From Ophiura sarsii (Eukaryota; Echinodermata; Ophiuroidea; Amphilepidida; Ophiuridae): a stretch of 64,000 bases of DNA. The position numbers and the translations under genes are program-made. The notes beneath the pieces were generated by a model. The model searched no databases. It worked only from the letters and a program-made list of their open reading frames with translations, and was not told where the DNA came from. Shown piece after piece: positions 29,259 through 42,400 of this stretch (position 1 is its first letter; each line of letters starts with the position of its first letter). Location: positions 17,764,149-17,828,148 of the forward strand of contig CM069457.1 of the NCBI GenBank assembly GCA_035610835.1, given 5' to 3'.

Positions 29259-29648
29259 GGCACTCTATTCAAAAGATAGTCTAACTATGACTTATTGTCG
29301 ATATTCATGAATTATTGTTGATAAGCAATAAACTGATACAAGGTGGTACTAGATCATAGTTGGCAAAAGTGTTGGCCTTCAGAACAGAATTTTGGCTTAA
29401 CTATATCCAAAGATGAGCTTTGAAACTTCAAAGTTAAAACAAATATAATTGGGAGCCAATGTGTACATCATTAAGTTAAAAAAACATCAAATCAACTCTT
29501 ATTTTCACTTCAACTACTGGTCACATAACTACTATTCACCGTTTCTCAAGTCCTCATGGTTACGCCATTAATATGATCCGTTACCACAAAAAAGTCTCGC
29601 TATGTACATCCAATTGCGTCCGCTAACCATGGTGTGTTATACTTATAT

Positions 29649-30090
29649 GTGACCCGACACAAGTAAATGAGGCACAATGAGGGAAGTATGAATATTGAGT
29701 TATTGATGTCCCGATCATGATAATACGTATATGTTAAGGGACATTTTGTACCAAAGTCAATGTCATATTATATTCCAAAACAAAGTTACAGATGATTGAA
29801 AATCACTTTGTCTCAAAACATCAAATACAAATTGTCAAGTTATGGGCAATTTAAGTTTTGATTTTGTTAACAAATCAATGAAGTAAATGAAAACAAAATA
29901 CCTCAAAATGTAGTTTAAATCTTTATTTTCTTGAATTTGAGTCTTTGGTTAGATACAAAGATGTATCAATTCAAAGATCAGAAATAAAACTTGTTCTGAA
30001 TTTGACTTATTTTGACCTTGTCCCACATTTGTGCTCTTAAATCAAATTAGCTACTGCCGTATTCCGCCTCATTTACTCATGTTAGGTCAC
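29649..30090. repeat. Inverted-repeat element with GTGACC ends
   Basis: GTGACCCGACAC and GTTAGGTCAC ends enclose AAATGAGGC and GCCTCATTT. The interior (TAAGGGACATTTTGTACCAA) matches about 200 bp at 10330-10540. Confidence 0.55.
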
Positions 30091-30206
30091 AATATCATAC
30101 TATGATATGATAGGATTTACGCTATATACAATGATGATATATAATGCTGTGTGACAGACAGGTTTTGGCGCTAAGCTAGTGTGCCGGTCAAATGTTAAAA
30201 AGCCTC

Positions 30207-30523
30207 TTAACACTTTCCTTGCGGCAGTCGTCTGCAGACGACAGTTCCAAAATTTCACAAAGTGTTTCAAAGATGTCAACATTATTGAATTTCATCACCA
30301 TATTTGGAATCACCACAAGAAATGCATTAAAATAAGTACAAACATGCCTAGTATTGGTTCACTTTTGGTTCACTTTGAAAGTTGGGAAGGTTTCTGAAAA
30401 AAAATCTATTTTGTATAATATTAATAATAATAATAATAATGTGGATTTATAATGCGCACAAATCCACCAAAATGGCGTTCAAGGCGCGTTACAAAAAACT
30501 AATAGCCGTGTGGAAAGTGTTAA
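30207..30523. mobile_element. TTAA-flanked miniature element with internal insertion
   Basis: TTAACACTTTCCTTGCGGC and CCGTGTGGAAAGTGTTAA are the ends. The insertion at about 30418-30497 starts with a TAA repeat and reads GTGGATTTATAATGCGC, a sequence type also seen at 34921. It resembles a short interspersed repeat. Confidence 0.75.
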
Positions 30524-30616
30524 ATGAGATTGCTTTCTTCTCTTTTCTCAATCAAATGTTCCAAGGAATTCTTCAACTACAACAAGCCTTGTTACACTAG
30601 CATTGACATTAAGAGG

Positions 30617-30622
30617 TTTATT
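30617..30622 (-). terminator. Candidate polyadenylation signal for the HIF gene
   Basis: AATAAA on the minus strand lies about 450 bp past the HIF stop codon. It is the nearest canonical signal I see. Confidence 0.4.
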
Positions 30623-31068
30623 TGATGCTCAGCCAATGGACCTACGACACATATTATCCACAGTCCGACATATGCGGATGCACTCCAATCAGCTCACTCC
30701 GCACGCTTGGAAACTCACAAATTCTGCTAACCGATCAGAGTCGTGAGGTCCACCAGCTTACGTGTTGTGCACCACGTATGTCTGTTTCCCCATTTTGCGG
30801 GTGAGGTTGACCTCGCATACTTTTACACAAGGTCAACAACCTCATGTGAAATATGTCCATGCTCAAAATATTTGATGCTAAAGGTAGTGTGCCTGGATTG
30901 GCACCTTGTTGAAATGCGGAGTCATTCTCTTGTTATTCTTGCAGTGTCTGAAAATCTAACCGCAACAGAACCTTGTAACAAAACACTGCGCCATTCTGAT
31001 GCTTTGCTGTAGTTTTTGAGAAGTTACCTACGATGGTATCTTGTAAGAGACACAATATTAAATTTGTG

Positions 31069-31335
31069 TCATATTTGCTGCATTTTTTGCAAGTCTAACT
31101 GCGAAGGAACCTTGTTCATGGATTGATCCAATGCGCGCAGTAACTCCTCCCCTTGAAGTAAACCTCTGTTGTACAACGGCGCATTGACCTCCGCATCTAT
31201 CGTGTCAATCAGCGGCAAGGAATCACGACGCTCTATCTGGGGCGATGCGGCTTTAACGTCACATACTTGTTGGTACAGACCACCGCTAGCATCTAATTTC
31301 CCACCACCGTCTCCTTCTGAACTTTGACCCGAAAC
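31069..31335 (-). CDS. HIF-alpha terminal exon: C-terminal transactivation domain
   Basis: Acceptor ATACCACAG precedes 88 codons and TGA. The segment DTIDAEVNAPLYNRGLLQGE then ELLRALDQ aligns with the human CTAD, which reads CEVNAP...LLQGEELLRALDQVN. The Asn of EVNAP is the residue hydroxylated by the asparaginyl hydroxylase FIH in vertebrates. That hydroxylation blocks p300/CBP binding. The tail SMNKVPSQLDLQKMQQI extends beyond the vertebrate end. Confidence 0.95.
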   Translation of the reverse strand, partial: VSGQSSEGDGGGKLDASGGLYQQVCDVKAASPQIERRDSLPLIDTIDAEVNAPLYNRGLLQGEELLRALDQSMNKVPSQLDLQKMQQI

Positions 31336-33365
31336 CTGTGGTATAATCAGAGGGGCATTTGATATAAATAACAACAATAACAAAATCAACAATAACATTC
31401 ATATTTTTTATATATCGTTGCTATTCTTTTAAAACCTTGTATCTCCATCCAGCCCTTCAGCATGTATAAAGTAATACTTCCTATGTATGACCTTTAGGTG
31501 GTCTGCTCTAGACATTTTCAAGTGACAAAATCACATCTATCAAAACCTTGTAAGTTCTCTTGTCCCGGAACATGTATAAAGCAACTCTTCCTATGCATGA
31601 CCGTTGGCAGTTTTTCTTTATACATGCTGAAGGGCCGGAAAAACATACAAGGTCCCGATGACGATGCTAGGAAATTGAAGGACAACCATCGAACCTAATA
31701 CCTATAGAATAACATCTTACACTCCTCTATCATATGCCTCTGTATAACAATTGGTAAGAGTGTTGTGCTAGTTATACGGAGGTTGCCGGTTCGAATCTAG
31801 CCAGAAGCACTTGGTGTTTTTTTCTCAGTCTATGTGCACTAGCTTACTCTGGGAAAAGATAAATAATCATCACAGTCCAACCAGAGAACTAAGTAAATAT
31901 TTCTCAACATTTATCTTGGTGAAAAAGGGGGAGCTTGGTTGTTCACACAAATTAGGGGTGGTCTAGGAGCCACTTTGTTCCCCTACCCCTAGCTGTTTCA
32001 ATTTCAATAGCATTTCCCCTGCTTCATATTCCCCTTCTTACATTTCCCCCCTCCCATCCTTTCTTGTTTCTTTTAGTACCACATAATTAGTCAGCAAATT
32101 AATGAGAGGATCGTGCCTGTTCAACCTATGTTATAGTGTTTTGTTGTTATAGTGTGATGGAATTGTGCCTCTAGGAGCGCTCCCCCCCCAACCCCCACCC
32201 CATCTCCAAGCGTTCATCGTGATCCCATAGCACACTTCTATCCACTTGTATTATTTATATTATGTGAAGCGATCAGGCAAAATGAGTCGGAACTTGCCAA
32301 TATTAATTTGAAGATATAGCTTAACAAAGGAGATGATGTCTTTTGTTTCCTATTGTACACTCGTCAAAAGAAGTTCATTGACACTCATTGAAGTTCAAAT
32401 ATTTCACATAAATATTTTAATATAAATTAAACAATGTCAAAATAAGCAGACAAGAATTCTCTATCATGTCTGTATGAAATTAAGATGTACTCATTCATGC
32501 ATGGCTGAGCACATTCATTAAGCAATGGTAAGGTGCGTAAAAGGAAATTGCAAGAAATTAGCATTTACAGTCATTTGAATGGAGGGATTATCCAATGTTG
32601 TGCAATCTTCTTGCCATTGTCAAGTGAATGGGATCTGCCCTGCATGAGTGATCATGTCTAAATTCCATGTTCAGCTGTTAGAGGATTACTTTCTGCTTAT
32701 TTTGATATACAATTATATATATATAATTATATATATAATTATATATATTCTATTAAATATTAATTTAATTTAGGTGTCCAGGAACTTCTTTTGACGAGTG
32801 TATTTGCAATTGCTCATATCTTGCTTGTTCACACCACTTGCACTACTATAAAACCACTTAATTTCGCGAGGGATTTAATTTCACAAATTTCGCGAGGGAT
32901 ACAGATTCGCGAAATTAAATACCCACAAAACCGACATTTTGCATTGAAAGTAACAGAAACATTTCCAGATTCGCGAAATTAAATGCCCGCTAAACTAGGA
33001 GTTATTTTAAATTTGCGAAAATAAGGTATCCGCGAAATTATATTGTTTTTACAGTAATTGTATGAAATTGTGTGTTGAATAAACTAATCCACCTATAAAC
33101 TAATCCACCTTTTTAACTCATCAACTTACATTGCGGGCAAATTGTTGTAAGACCTCTGCAAATCTACCATTATCCACACCGCCAGTATTGACTCCTGCAC
33201 TGATCTGATGTTGTGGTTGAATTAACAGTCTACTCAATCCCATAGTAGTGTATGGTCCAGATGGATTTTGTGCTGCAGGAATAAATAAGAAAGTAGTAAT
33301 AAAAAATTGTGAGATAGGCTTTTACGACAGATATTCATAATAATTCAATAATTCATCATATAGGT

Positions 33366-33403
<38 letters not shown>

Positions 33404-36400
33404 AAGGAAGTCACTTTTTGAATTTTGTGAGTGCTGTAATTATTGAACTATGACTCAAATGAATATAAAAGTATACATTTTGGGGAAAGAAATAGGTCAA
33501 AGAATCCAAAATTTGGGTCAATTTTGACCACAAATGTTGATTATTTAAGAAAATCACACAAAAAAGACCCCAAAAAGTTCACAAAGCTAACAAAATATAA
33601 TTTTGAGTAAAACATTCCTAAATTGCTAGATTATGATGTAAAGACACTAACTTGGGGCAATTTTTTTTTTAAACCTAAGCTAATATTTTTGAAATATTGA
33701 CAAAAAAAGGTTTTGAAAAAGATTAGGTTTAAAAAAAAAAAATTGTCCCTAATTAGTGTCTTAATCATAATCTAACAATTTGGGAATTTTTTGTTGTTTA
33801 AATAAAATAATTTGTTTTAAATAATTAACAAAATACTTTTTGACTATATGTCAGTTTTACCTGTGAATTGTGCTTTAGGAGGCCAAAGATCCATAAGTGT
33901 TGGAACTTTCATTCCAGACGGGTCTCGGCTGATTTTACGCGCTGGCATTTCATCCATCATTGAACTCGACTTCCTCTTCAGCATGCTTTTCATACCGGAG
34001 GTCACAGTTGACGAAGCTCCCCCTCCGCCTCCAGGAATCGCCCCAGTCATTCTTTGTACTTGAGCAGTTCCGCCGGAAAACGCCAACAGGTTTCGTATTG
34101 GCGTCGTCAGGATCCTTTTATCCGGTGGGAGTGCGCTACTATGTTGTGGGGGTGTTGGGTACATCATCATGGGAGGGGAGTGCAATTCTGGCACACTACC
34201 ATTGAAGCTGCCATCGGTTGTGTTGTTTTCAATCGTGGGCGAAGCTGGTAACGGAGACACTACCGGGGTAATAAGATATGGGGTGGAGCATGCTGATAGG
34301 CTAGTGTTCCTAGAGGGTAAACAAAAAGATAAAATGACATCTAAATTAGGGATTGTGTAAACACGGCTGTTTGACTGTCCGATTTATAATTAAAATTATG
34401 GAATAAAAAAAGATAACACAGTGGCCCAGTTATGGTTTGAATACAAGTATACGGTGAAAATGTCATGAAAATTGTTCGAGCCATTTTTAAATTATCGGCA
34501 TTTTCTACTTTACACACATTTTACATGTAACTCTATGGGAAATGTGGCCGATGAGGGCGCTATTATAGTAAATAATAATATGCAAAGCTCTATTTCTCAG
34601 AAATGGCACCAACAAATGTTCTGAAATTTCTACAAAAGATGACCAGTATATTCAGGTACTTGAATAAGTTAAAACCAGAACCGGGCCAGCAAGTTACGGT
34701 GTTCTCAGAATAAAACGGACAAATTATGTGGGATCAAACAGCCGTGTAAATACTTCTCAAAATTTCAATGTATTAATTAAATTATCACATACATTCACAG
34801 TATCCGATTGATTTTAGCTATATGTGTGATAATTGTACATTACTTCTCCACCCAGTGTTTTTATAGAACTAAACTCGAACCCAAGCGCACAATGGATAAT
34901 GTGTGCATATTGTTCAGATCGATAATAATAATAATAATAATAGCGTTGCTTATATAGCGCTGTTCCAAAAATGATCACAGCGCTTAACAAAAGATAAAAC
35001 ATAAACAATACAATTTACCCCAGGCAACATACAAAAGTGAATGGAAAGAATGAGAAAGCCTAAAATGTACAGAAAATCAGTTACTAAACAAATGAGTCTT
35101 AAGATTATGTTTGAAGGTTATGATACTGTTGCTGGATCTTAATGTAGATGGGATGCTATTCCATAGTGTTGGGCCAGCCACAGCAAATGAGTTAGCTCCA
35201 ATGCGTTTATGGCTGGCTGGCAAAACAGCGATACTATAGATGCAATCGTTCAGGGAACGATAGTGAATATTTATTGATGACTTGTTGTTGTTAAGTTATT
35301 TTATCGACAGTTTTATCATGTATCTCGGCGACAGTTTTATCATTATACTCCAATCCTGGCCAGGTCAATGGTTCAACTCACACTAACCACTAACCTCTGT
35401 GAAATATATAGGGTGTATACGAAATACTGTGATTGACGCAGCCTAGATCTATTCTTAATTAGATACAAAATGTTCCTATTTGGGACCTTTAACTCAAATA
35501 TTCAAGTGAGTTTGTTTATGTAAACAATCATGTACAATATAACTATGACTCGATGTTATAAAAACAGATCCTGAATCTTGATTTCAAGGAAACTGAACGT
35601 GCATGTTTTGTTATGACACAATTTTCTTTACGATACTCTTCCTTTAATTCTGCTTGCATTCAAACTTAACCCCCTCTGAGCGAGGATTGTGTTTTTAACA
35701 CTCTACTTGTTAAGATTGACATTTTACCCAATAAGTCAAAATATTACTATTTCCTGCTTAAAATGAATAAGTTTGCTTGAATAGATTGCTTTTAAACTAT
35801 TATCACACAGGAAACATTAGTCAAATTGACATTTTCCAAATTTGTTTTGTCATGAACCACGGTCAGCCAACAAGAAGTTGAAATCACTCTAAGAGTCGCA
35901 CATATATGTTATAAACACTTAATTTAATATTCAATGCCATTTAAACTGTTAAAAAAAAACCTGATATTTTTTTTTAAAAATCTGACAAAAATCTGAAGAC
36001 AAAAATCAAAGCGGCCCTAAATCTGACGATCGGGCGGTCGAGGACAACATAACAATTTTTTGTTTGCCTTATCATGCAAGTGCGGTATTGTCCACTTACT
36101 TTCCGAATGGATTGACTGGAACCCATGACGTGTTTTCACTCATGAATGGTGTCGCTAATCCCTCGCAGCCAAGTTCAAAATCGTCTTCTAGCGGGATGAA
36201 CGGCGCCCTCATCTCCAGGTCATCAGGTACGGCCTTAACAGGTTCCTTTAGTTAAGAAGGGGAAAATATAATGGGAAAATGTATGGTTAAAGGAAGGGTC
36301 CCGCAAGCACAACATTGAACATTATTTGTTAGACAAATAATTATCGAGCCGAAATTACGTAATTATATATAACAAAACACCATACTAGTCACAAAAAATA

Positions 36401-39400
36401 AATAAAAACTGCCATCACTCAACATGCAATTTTTAAAATTCGCGGTGATCGAAAGTCCCGGTGTCGATAACGTCATGGATATCGGTGCTAAAATTTGCGC
36501 ATGTGCATTGTATAACTATGACATCATCGACACTGGGACTTTCGATCGCCGCGAATTTTAAAAAGTGCATGTTGAGAGATTGCGGTTTTTATTTGTTTTT
36601 GTCATAAGTGTGGTGTTTTGTTCTATATCATTACAAAAGTTGGGCTCGATAATTATTTTTGTAACATATTATGGACACTTTTATGTTTGCGGGACACCTC
36701 CTTTAAGACTGAATCATAAAACTGACTGCTGATTTGCCAGGATCAATTCCGTTATTCGCAATATAATAGGGAAATGTATGGTCAAGACTGAGTCATAAAA
36801 CTGACTGTTGATTTGCCAGGATCAATTCCCTTATTCGCAATATAATGGGGAAATGTATGGTCAAGACTTAATCATAAAACTGACTGTTGATTTGCCAGGA
36901 TCAATTCCCTTATTCGCAATATAATAGGGAAATGTATGGTCAAGACTTAATCATAAAACTGACTGTTGATTTGCCAGGATCAATTCCCTTATTCGCAATA
37001 TAATAGGGAAATGTATGGTCAAGACTGAGTCATAAAACTGACTGTTGATTTGCCAGGATCAATTCCCTTATTCGCAATATAATGGGGAAATGTATGGTTA
37101 AGACTTAATCATAAAACTGACTGTTGATTTGCCAGGATCAATTCCCTTATTCGCAATATAATAGGGAAATGTATGGTCAAGACTGAGTCATAAAACTGAC
37201 TGTTGATTTGCCAGGATCAATTCCCTTATTCGCAATATAATGGGGAAATGTATGGTCAAGACTTAATCATAAAACTGACTGTTGATTTGCCAGGATCAAT
37301 TCCCTTATTCGCAATATAATGGGGAAATGTATGGTCAAGACTGAATCATAAAACTGACTGTTGATTTGCCAGGATCAATTCCCTTATTCGCAATATAATA
37401 GGGAAATGTATGGTTAAGACTTAATCATAAAACTGACTGTTGATTTGCCAGGATCAATTCCCTTATTCGCAATATAATAGGGAAATGTATGGTCAAGACT
37501 GAGTCATAAAACTGACTGTTGATTTGCCAGGATCAATTCCCTTATTCGCAATATAATGGGGAAATGTATGGTCAAGACTTAATCATAAAACTGACTGTTG
37601 ATTTGCCAGGATCAATTCCCTTATTCGCAATATAATGGGGAAATGTATGGTCAAGACTGAATCATAAAACTGACTGTTGATTTGCCAGGATCAATTCCCT
37701 TATTCGCAATATAATGGGGAAATGTATGGTCAAGACTTAATCATAAAACTGACTGTTGATTTGCCAGGATCAATTCCCTTATTCGCAATATAATGGGGAA
37801 ATGTATGGTCAAGACTGAATCATAAAACTGACTGTTGATTTGCCAGGATCAATTCCCTTATTCGCAATATAATGGGAAATGTATGGTCAAGACTTAATCA
37901 TAAAACTGACTGTTGATTTGCCAGGATCAATTCCCTTATTCGCAATATAATAGGGAAATGTATGGTCAAGACTTAATCATAAAACTGACTGTTGATTTGC
38001 CAGGATCAATTCCCTTATTCGCAATATAATAGGGAAATGTATGGTCAAGACTGAGTCATAAAACTGACTGTTGATTTGCCAGGATCAATTCCCTTATTCG
38101 CAATATAATGGGGAAATGTATGGTTAAGACTTAATCATAAAACTGACTGTTGATTTGCCAGGATCAATTCCCTTATTCGCAATATAATAGGGAAATGTAT
38201 GGTCAAGACTGAGTCATAAAACTGACTGTTGATTTGCCAGGATCAATTCCCTTATTCGCAATATAATGGGGAAATGTATGGTCAAGACTTAATCATAAAA
38301 CTGACTGTTGATTTGCCAGGATCAATTCCCTTATTCGCAATATAATGGGGAAATGTATGGTCAAGACTGAATCATAAAACTGACTGTTGATTTGCCAGGA
38401 TCAATTCCCTTATTCGCAATATAATAGGGAAATGTATGGTTAAGACTTAATCATAAAACTGACTGTTGATTTGCCAGGATCAATTCCCTTATTCGCAATA
38501 TAATAGGGAAATGTATGGTCAAGACTGAGTCATAAAACTGACTGTTGATTTGCCAGGATCAATTCCCTTATTCGCAATATAATGGGGAAATGTATGGTCA
38601 AGACTTAATCATAAAACTGACTGTTGATTTGCCAGGATCAATTCCCTTATTCGCAATATAATGGGGAAATGTATGGTCAAGACTGAATCATAAAACTGAC
38701 TGTTGATTTGCCAGGATCAATTCCCTTATTCGCAATATAATGGGGAAATGTATGGTCAAGACTTAATCATAAAACTGACTGTTGATTTGCCAGGATCAAT
38801 TCCCTTATTCGCAATATAATGGGGAAATGTATGGTCAAGACTGAATCATAAAACTGACTGTTGATTTGCCAGGATCAATTCCCTTATTCGCAATATAATG
38901 GGAAATGTATGGTCAAGACTTAATCATAAAACTGACTGTTGATTTGCCAGGATCAATTCCCTTATTCGCAATATAATAGGGAAATGTATGGTCAAGACTG
39001 AGTCATAAAACTGACTGTTGATTTGCCAGGATCAATTCCCTTATTCGCAATATAATGGGGAAATGTATGGTCAAGACTTAATCATAAAACTGACTGTTGA
39101 TTTGCCAGGATCAATTCCCTTATTCGCAATATAATGGGGAAATGTATGGTCAAGACTGAATCATAAAACTGACTGTTGATTTGCCAGGATCAATTCCCTT
39201 ATTCGCAATATAATGGGGAAATGTATGGTCAAGACTTAATCATAAAACTGACTGTTGATTTGCCAGGATCAATTCCCTTATTCGCAATATAATGGGGAAA
39301 TGTATGGTCAAGACTGAATCATAAAACTGACTGTTGATTTGCCAGGATCAATTCCCTTATTCGCAATATAATAGGGAAATGTATGGTCAAGACTGAATCA

Positions 39401-42400
39401 TAAAACTGACTGTTGATTTGCCAGGATCAATTCCCTTATTCGCAATATAATAGGGAAATGTATGGTCAAGACTGAATCATAAAACTGACTGTTGATTTGC
39501 CAGGATCAATTCCCTTATTCGCAATATAATAGGGAAATGTATGGTCAAGACTTAATCATAAAACTGACTGTTGATTTGCCAGGATCAATTCCCTTATTCG
39601 CAATATAATGGGGAAATGTATGGTCAAGACTTAATCATAAAACTGACTGTTGATATGCCAGGATCAATTCCCTTAATCGCAATATAATAGGGAAATGTAT
39701 GGTCAAGACTGAATCATAAAACTGACTGTTGATTTGCCAGGATCAATTCCCTTATTCGCAATATAATAGGGGAATGTATGGTCAAGACTGAGTCATAAAA
39801 CTGACTGTTGATTTGCCAGGATCAATTCCCTTATTCGCAATATAATAGGGAAATGTATGGTCAAGACTGAATCATAAAACTGACTGTTGATTTGCCAGGA
39901 TCAATTCCCTTATTCGCAATATAATAGGGAAATGTATGGTCAAGACTTAATCATAAAACTGACTGTTGATTTGCCAGGATCAATTCCCTTATTCGCAATA
40001 TAATGGGGAAATGTATGGTCAAGACTTAATCATAAAACTGACTGTTGATTTGCCAGGATCAATTCCCTTATTCGCAATATAATAGGGAAATGTATGGTCA
40101 AGACTGAATCATAAAACTGACTGTTGATTTGCCAGGATCAATTCCCTTATTCGCAATATAATGGGGAAATGTATGGTCAAGACTTAATCATAAAACTGAC
40201 TGTTGATTTGCCAGGATCAATTCCCTTATTCGCAATATAATAGGGAAATGTATGGTCAAGACTGAATCATAAAACTGACTGTTGATTTGCCAGGATCAAT
40301 TCCCTTATTCGCAATATAATAGGGAAATGTATGGTCAAGACTGAATCATAAAACTGACTGTTGATTTGCCAGGATCAATTCCCTTATTCGCAATATAATG
40401 GGGAAATGTATGGTCAAGACTGAATCATAAAACTGACTGTTGATTTGCCAGGATCAATTCCCTTATTCGCAATATAATGGGGAAATGTATGGTCAAGACT
40501 TAATCATAAAACTGACTGTTGATTTGCCAGGATCAATTCCCTTATTCGCAATATAATGGGGAAATGTATGGTCAAGACTGAGTCATAAAACTGACTGTTG
40601 ATTTGCCAGGATCAATTCCCTTATTCGCAATATAATAGGGAAATGTATGGTCAAGACTTAATCATAAAACTGACTGTTGATTTGCCAGGATCAATTCCCT
40701 TATTCGCAATATAATGGGGAAATGTATGGTCAAGACCGAGTCATAAAACTGACTGTTGATTTGCCAGGATCAATTCCCTTATTCGCAATATAATGGGGAA
40801 ATGTATGGTCAAGACTGAGTCATAAAACTGACTGTTGATTTGCCAGGATCAATTCCCTTATTCGCAATATAATAGGGAAATGTATGGTCAAGACTGAATC
40901 ATAAAACTGACAGTTGATTTGCCAGGATCAATTCCCTTATTCGCAATATAATAGGGAAATGTATGGTCAAGACTGAATCATAAAACTGACTGTTGATTTG
41001 CCAGGATCAATTCCCTTATTCGCAATATAATAGGGAAATGTATGGTCAAGACTGAATCATAAAACTGACTGTTGATTTGCCAGGATCAATTCCCTTATTC
41101 GCAATATAATAGGGAAATGTATGGTCAAGACTGAATCATAAAACTGACTGTTGATTTGCCAGGATCAATTCCCTTATTCGCAATATAATGGGGAAATGTA
41201 TGGTCAAGACTGAATCATAAAACTGACTGTTGATTTGCCAGGATCAATTCCCTTATTCGCAATATAATAGGGAAATGTATGGTCAAGACTTAATCATAAA
41301 ACTGACTGTTGATTTGCCAGGATCAATTCCCTTATTCGCAATATAATAGGGAAATGTATGGTCAAGACTTAATCATAAAACTGACTGTTGATTTGCCAGG
41401 ATCAATTCCCTTATTCGCAATATAATGGGGAAATGTATGGTCAAGACTGAGTCATAAAACTGACTGTTGATTTGCCAGGATCAATTCCCTTATTCGCAAT
41501 ATAATAGGGAAATGTATGGTCAAGACTGAATCATAAAACTGACTGTTGATTTGCCAGGATCAATTCCCTTATTTTTTTGTTTTAGAGGAAGCTTTCACAG
41601 AAAACTGCCTTAATACTTTCCACGCGGCAGGCAGCTGCAGACGACATTCCAAAAATTCACAAAATGTTTAAAAAAAATTCAACATTATTGAATTTCATTA
41701 CCATATTTGGAAACACCATGAGAAATGCATTGAAATAAGTACAAACGTGCCTAGTATTGGGTCAGGAATCATTGAAAATTGTGAAAGGTTTCTGAAAAAT
41801 CTGTTTTGTGTATGGTAGAAATAATAGCCACGTGGAAAGTGTTAAACACCTGTTTACTTGACATCAGACAGAATAGAACTAACATGAAGACATTTCAATC
41901 TTGGGGAATAAGGTCTATCGCAAATAGATAAAAATAAATTTATTATCCTGTTCTGATGCATTGTGGGATAGAAAAGTGGGCAAATTTGCCCACTTTTTGA
42001 AGGATAATCAATTGATTTTTACCTATTTGCAATAAAGTCTATTCCCTAATGAACTGGCTGTTCAGAGTGATGCTGCCCCTTTAAACCAAAACCAAAATGT
42101 ACAGGTAAACTACCTTGCCAGGTAGGTCCCTTTAGTTTAGAGAACAAATACAGGAAAAAATTCAGGTCAGACTGGATACCAAAACTGATTTTCCAGCATC
42201 TATTTCCCTATTTTTGTTATGACCATATCCGCTTAGCTATGAAATCCAAAAAATCTGATTTAAATCAAATAAATCCGACTTCGTTTAAGAAAATGAATTA
42301 AACAAATTGCCAATCCTGCGCAATGATGAATACTATTCCAAAATCAATAATCTTAATCAATTCAATTCATGGAAGAGCATACAATATCCACCGTATTTAT

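Noticed and set aside
33848..34360. Plus-strand frames opposite the HIF linker exon
   Set aside because: They are shadows of the minus-strand coding exon at 33861-34309, which has matching splice phases.
36703..41572. CRISPR-like or other spacer-repeat array
   Set aside because: Units abut with no unique spacers and the context is an animal intron; it is a simple satellite.
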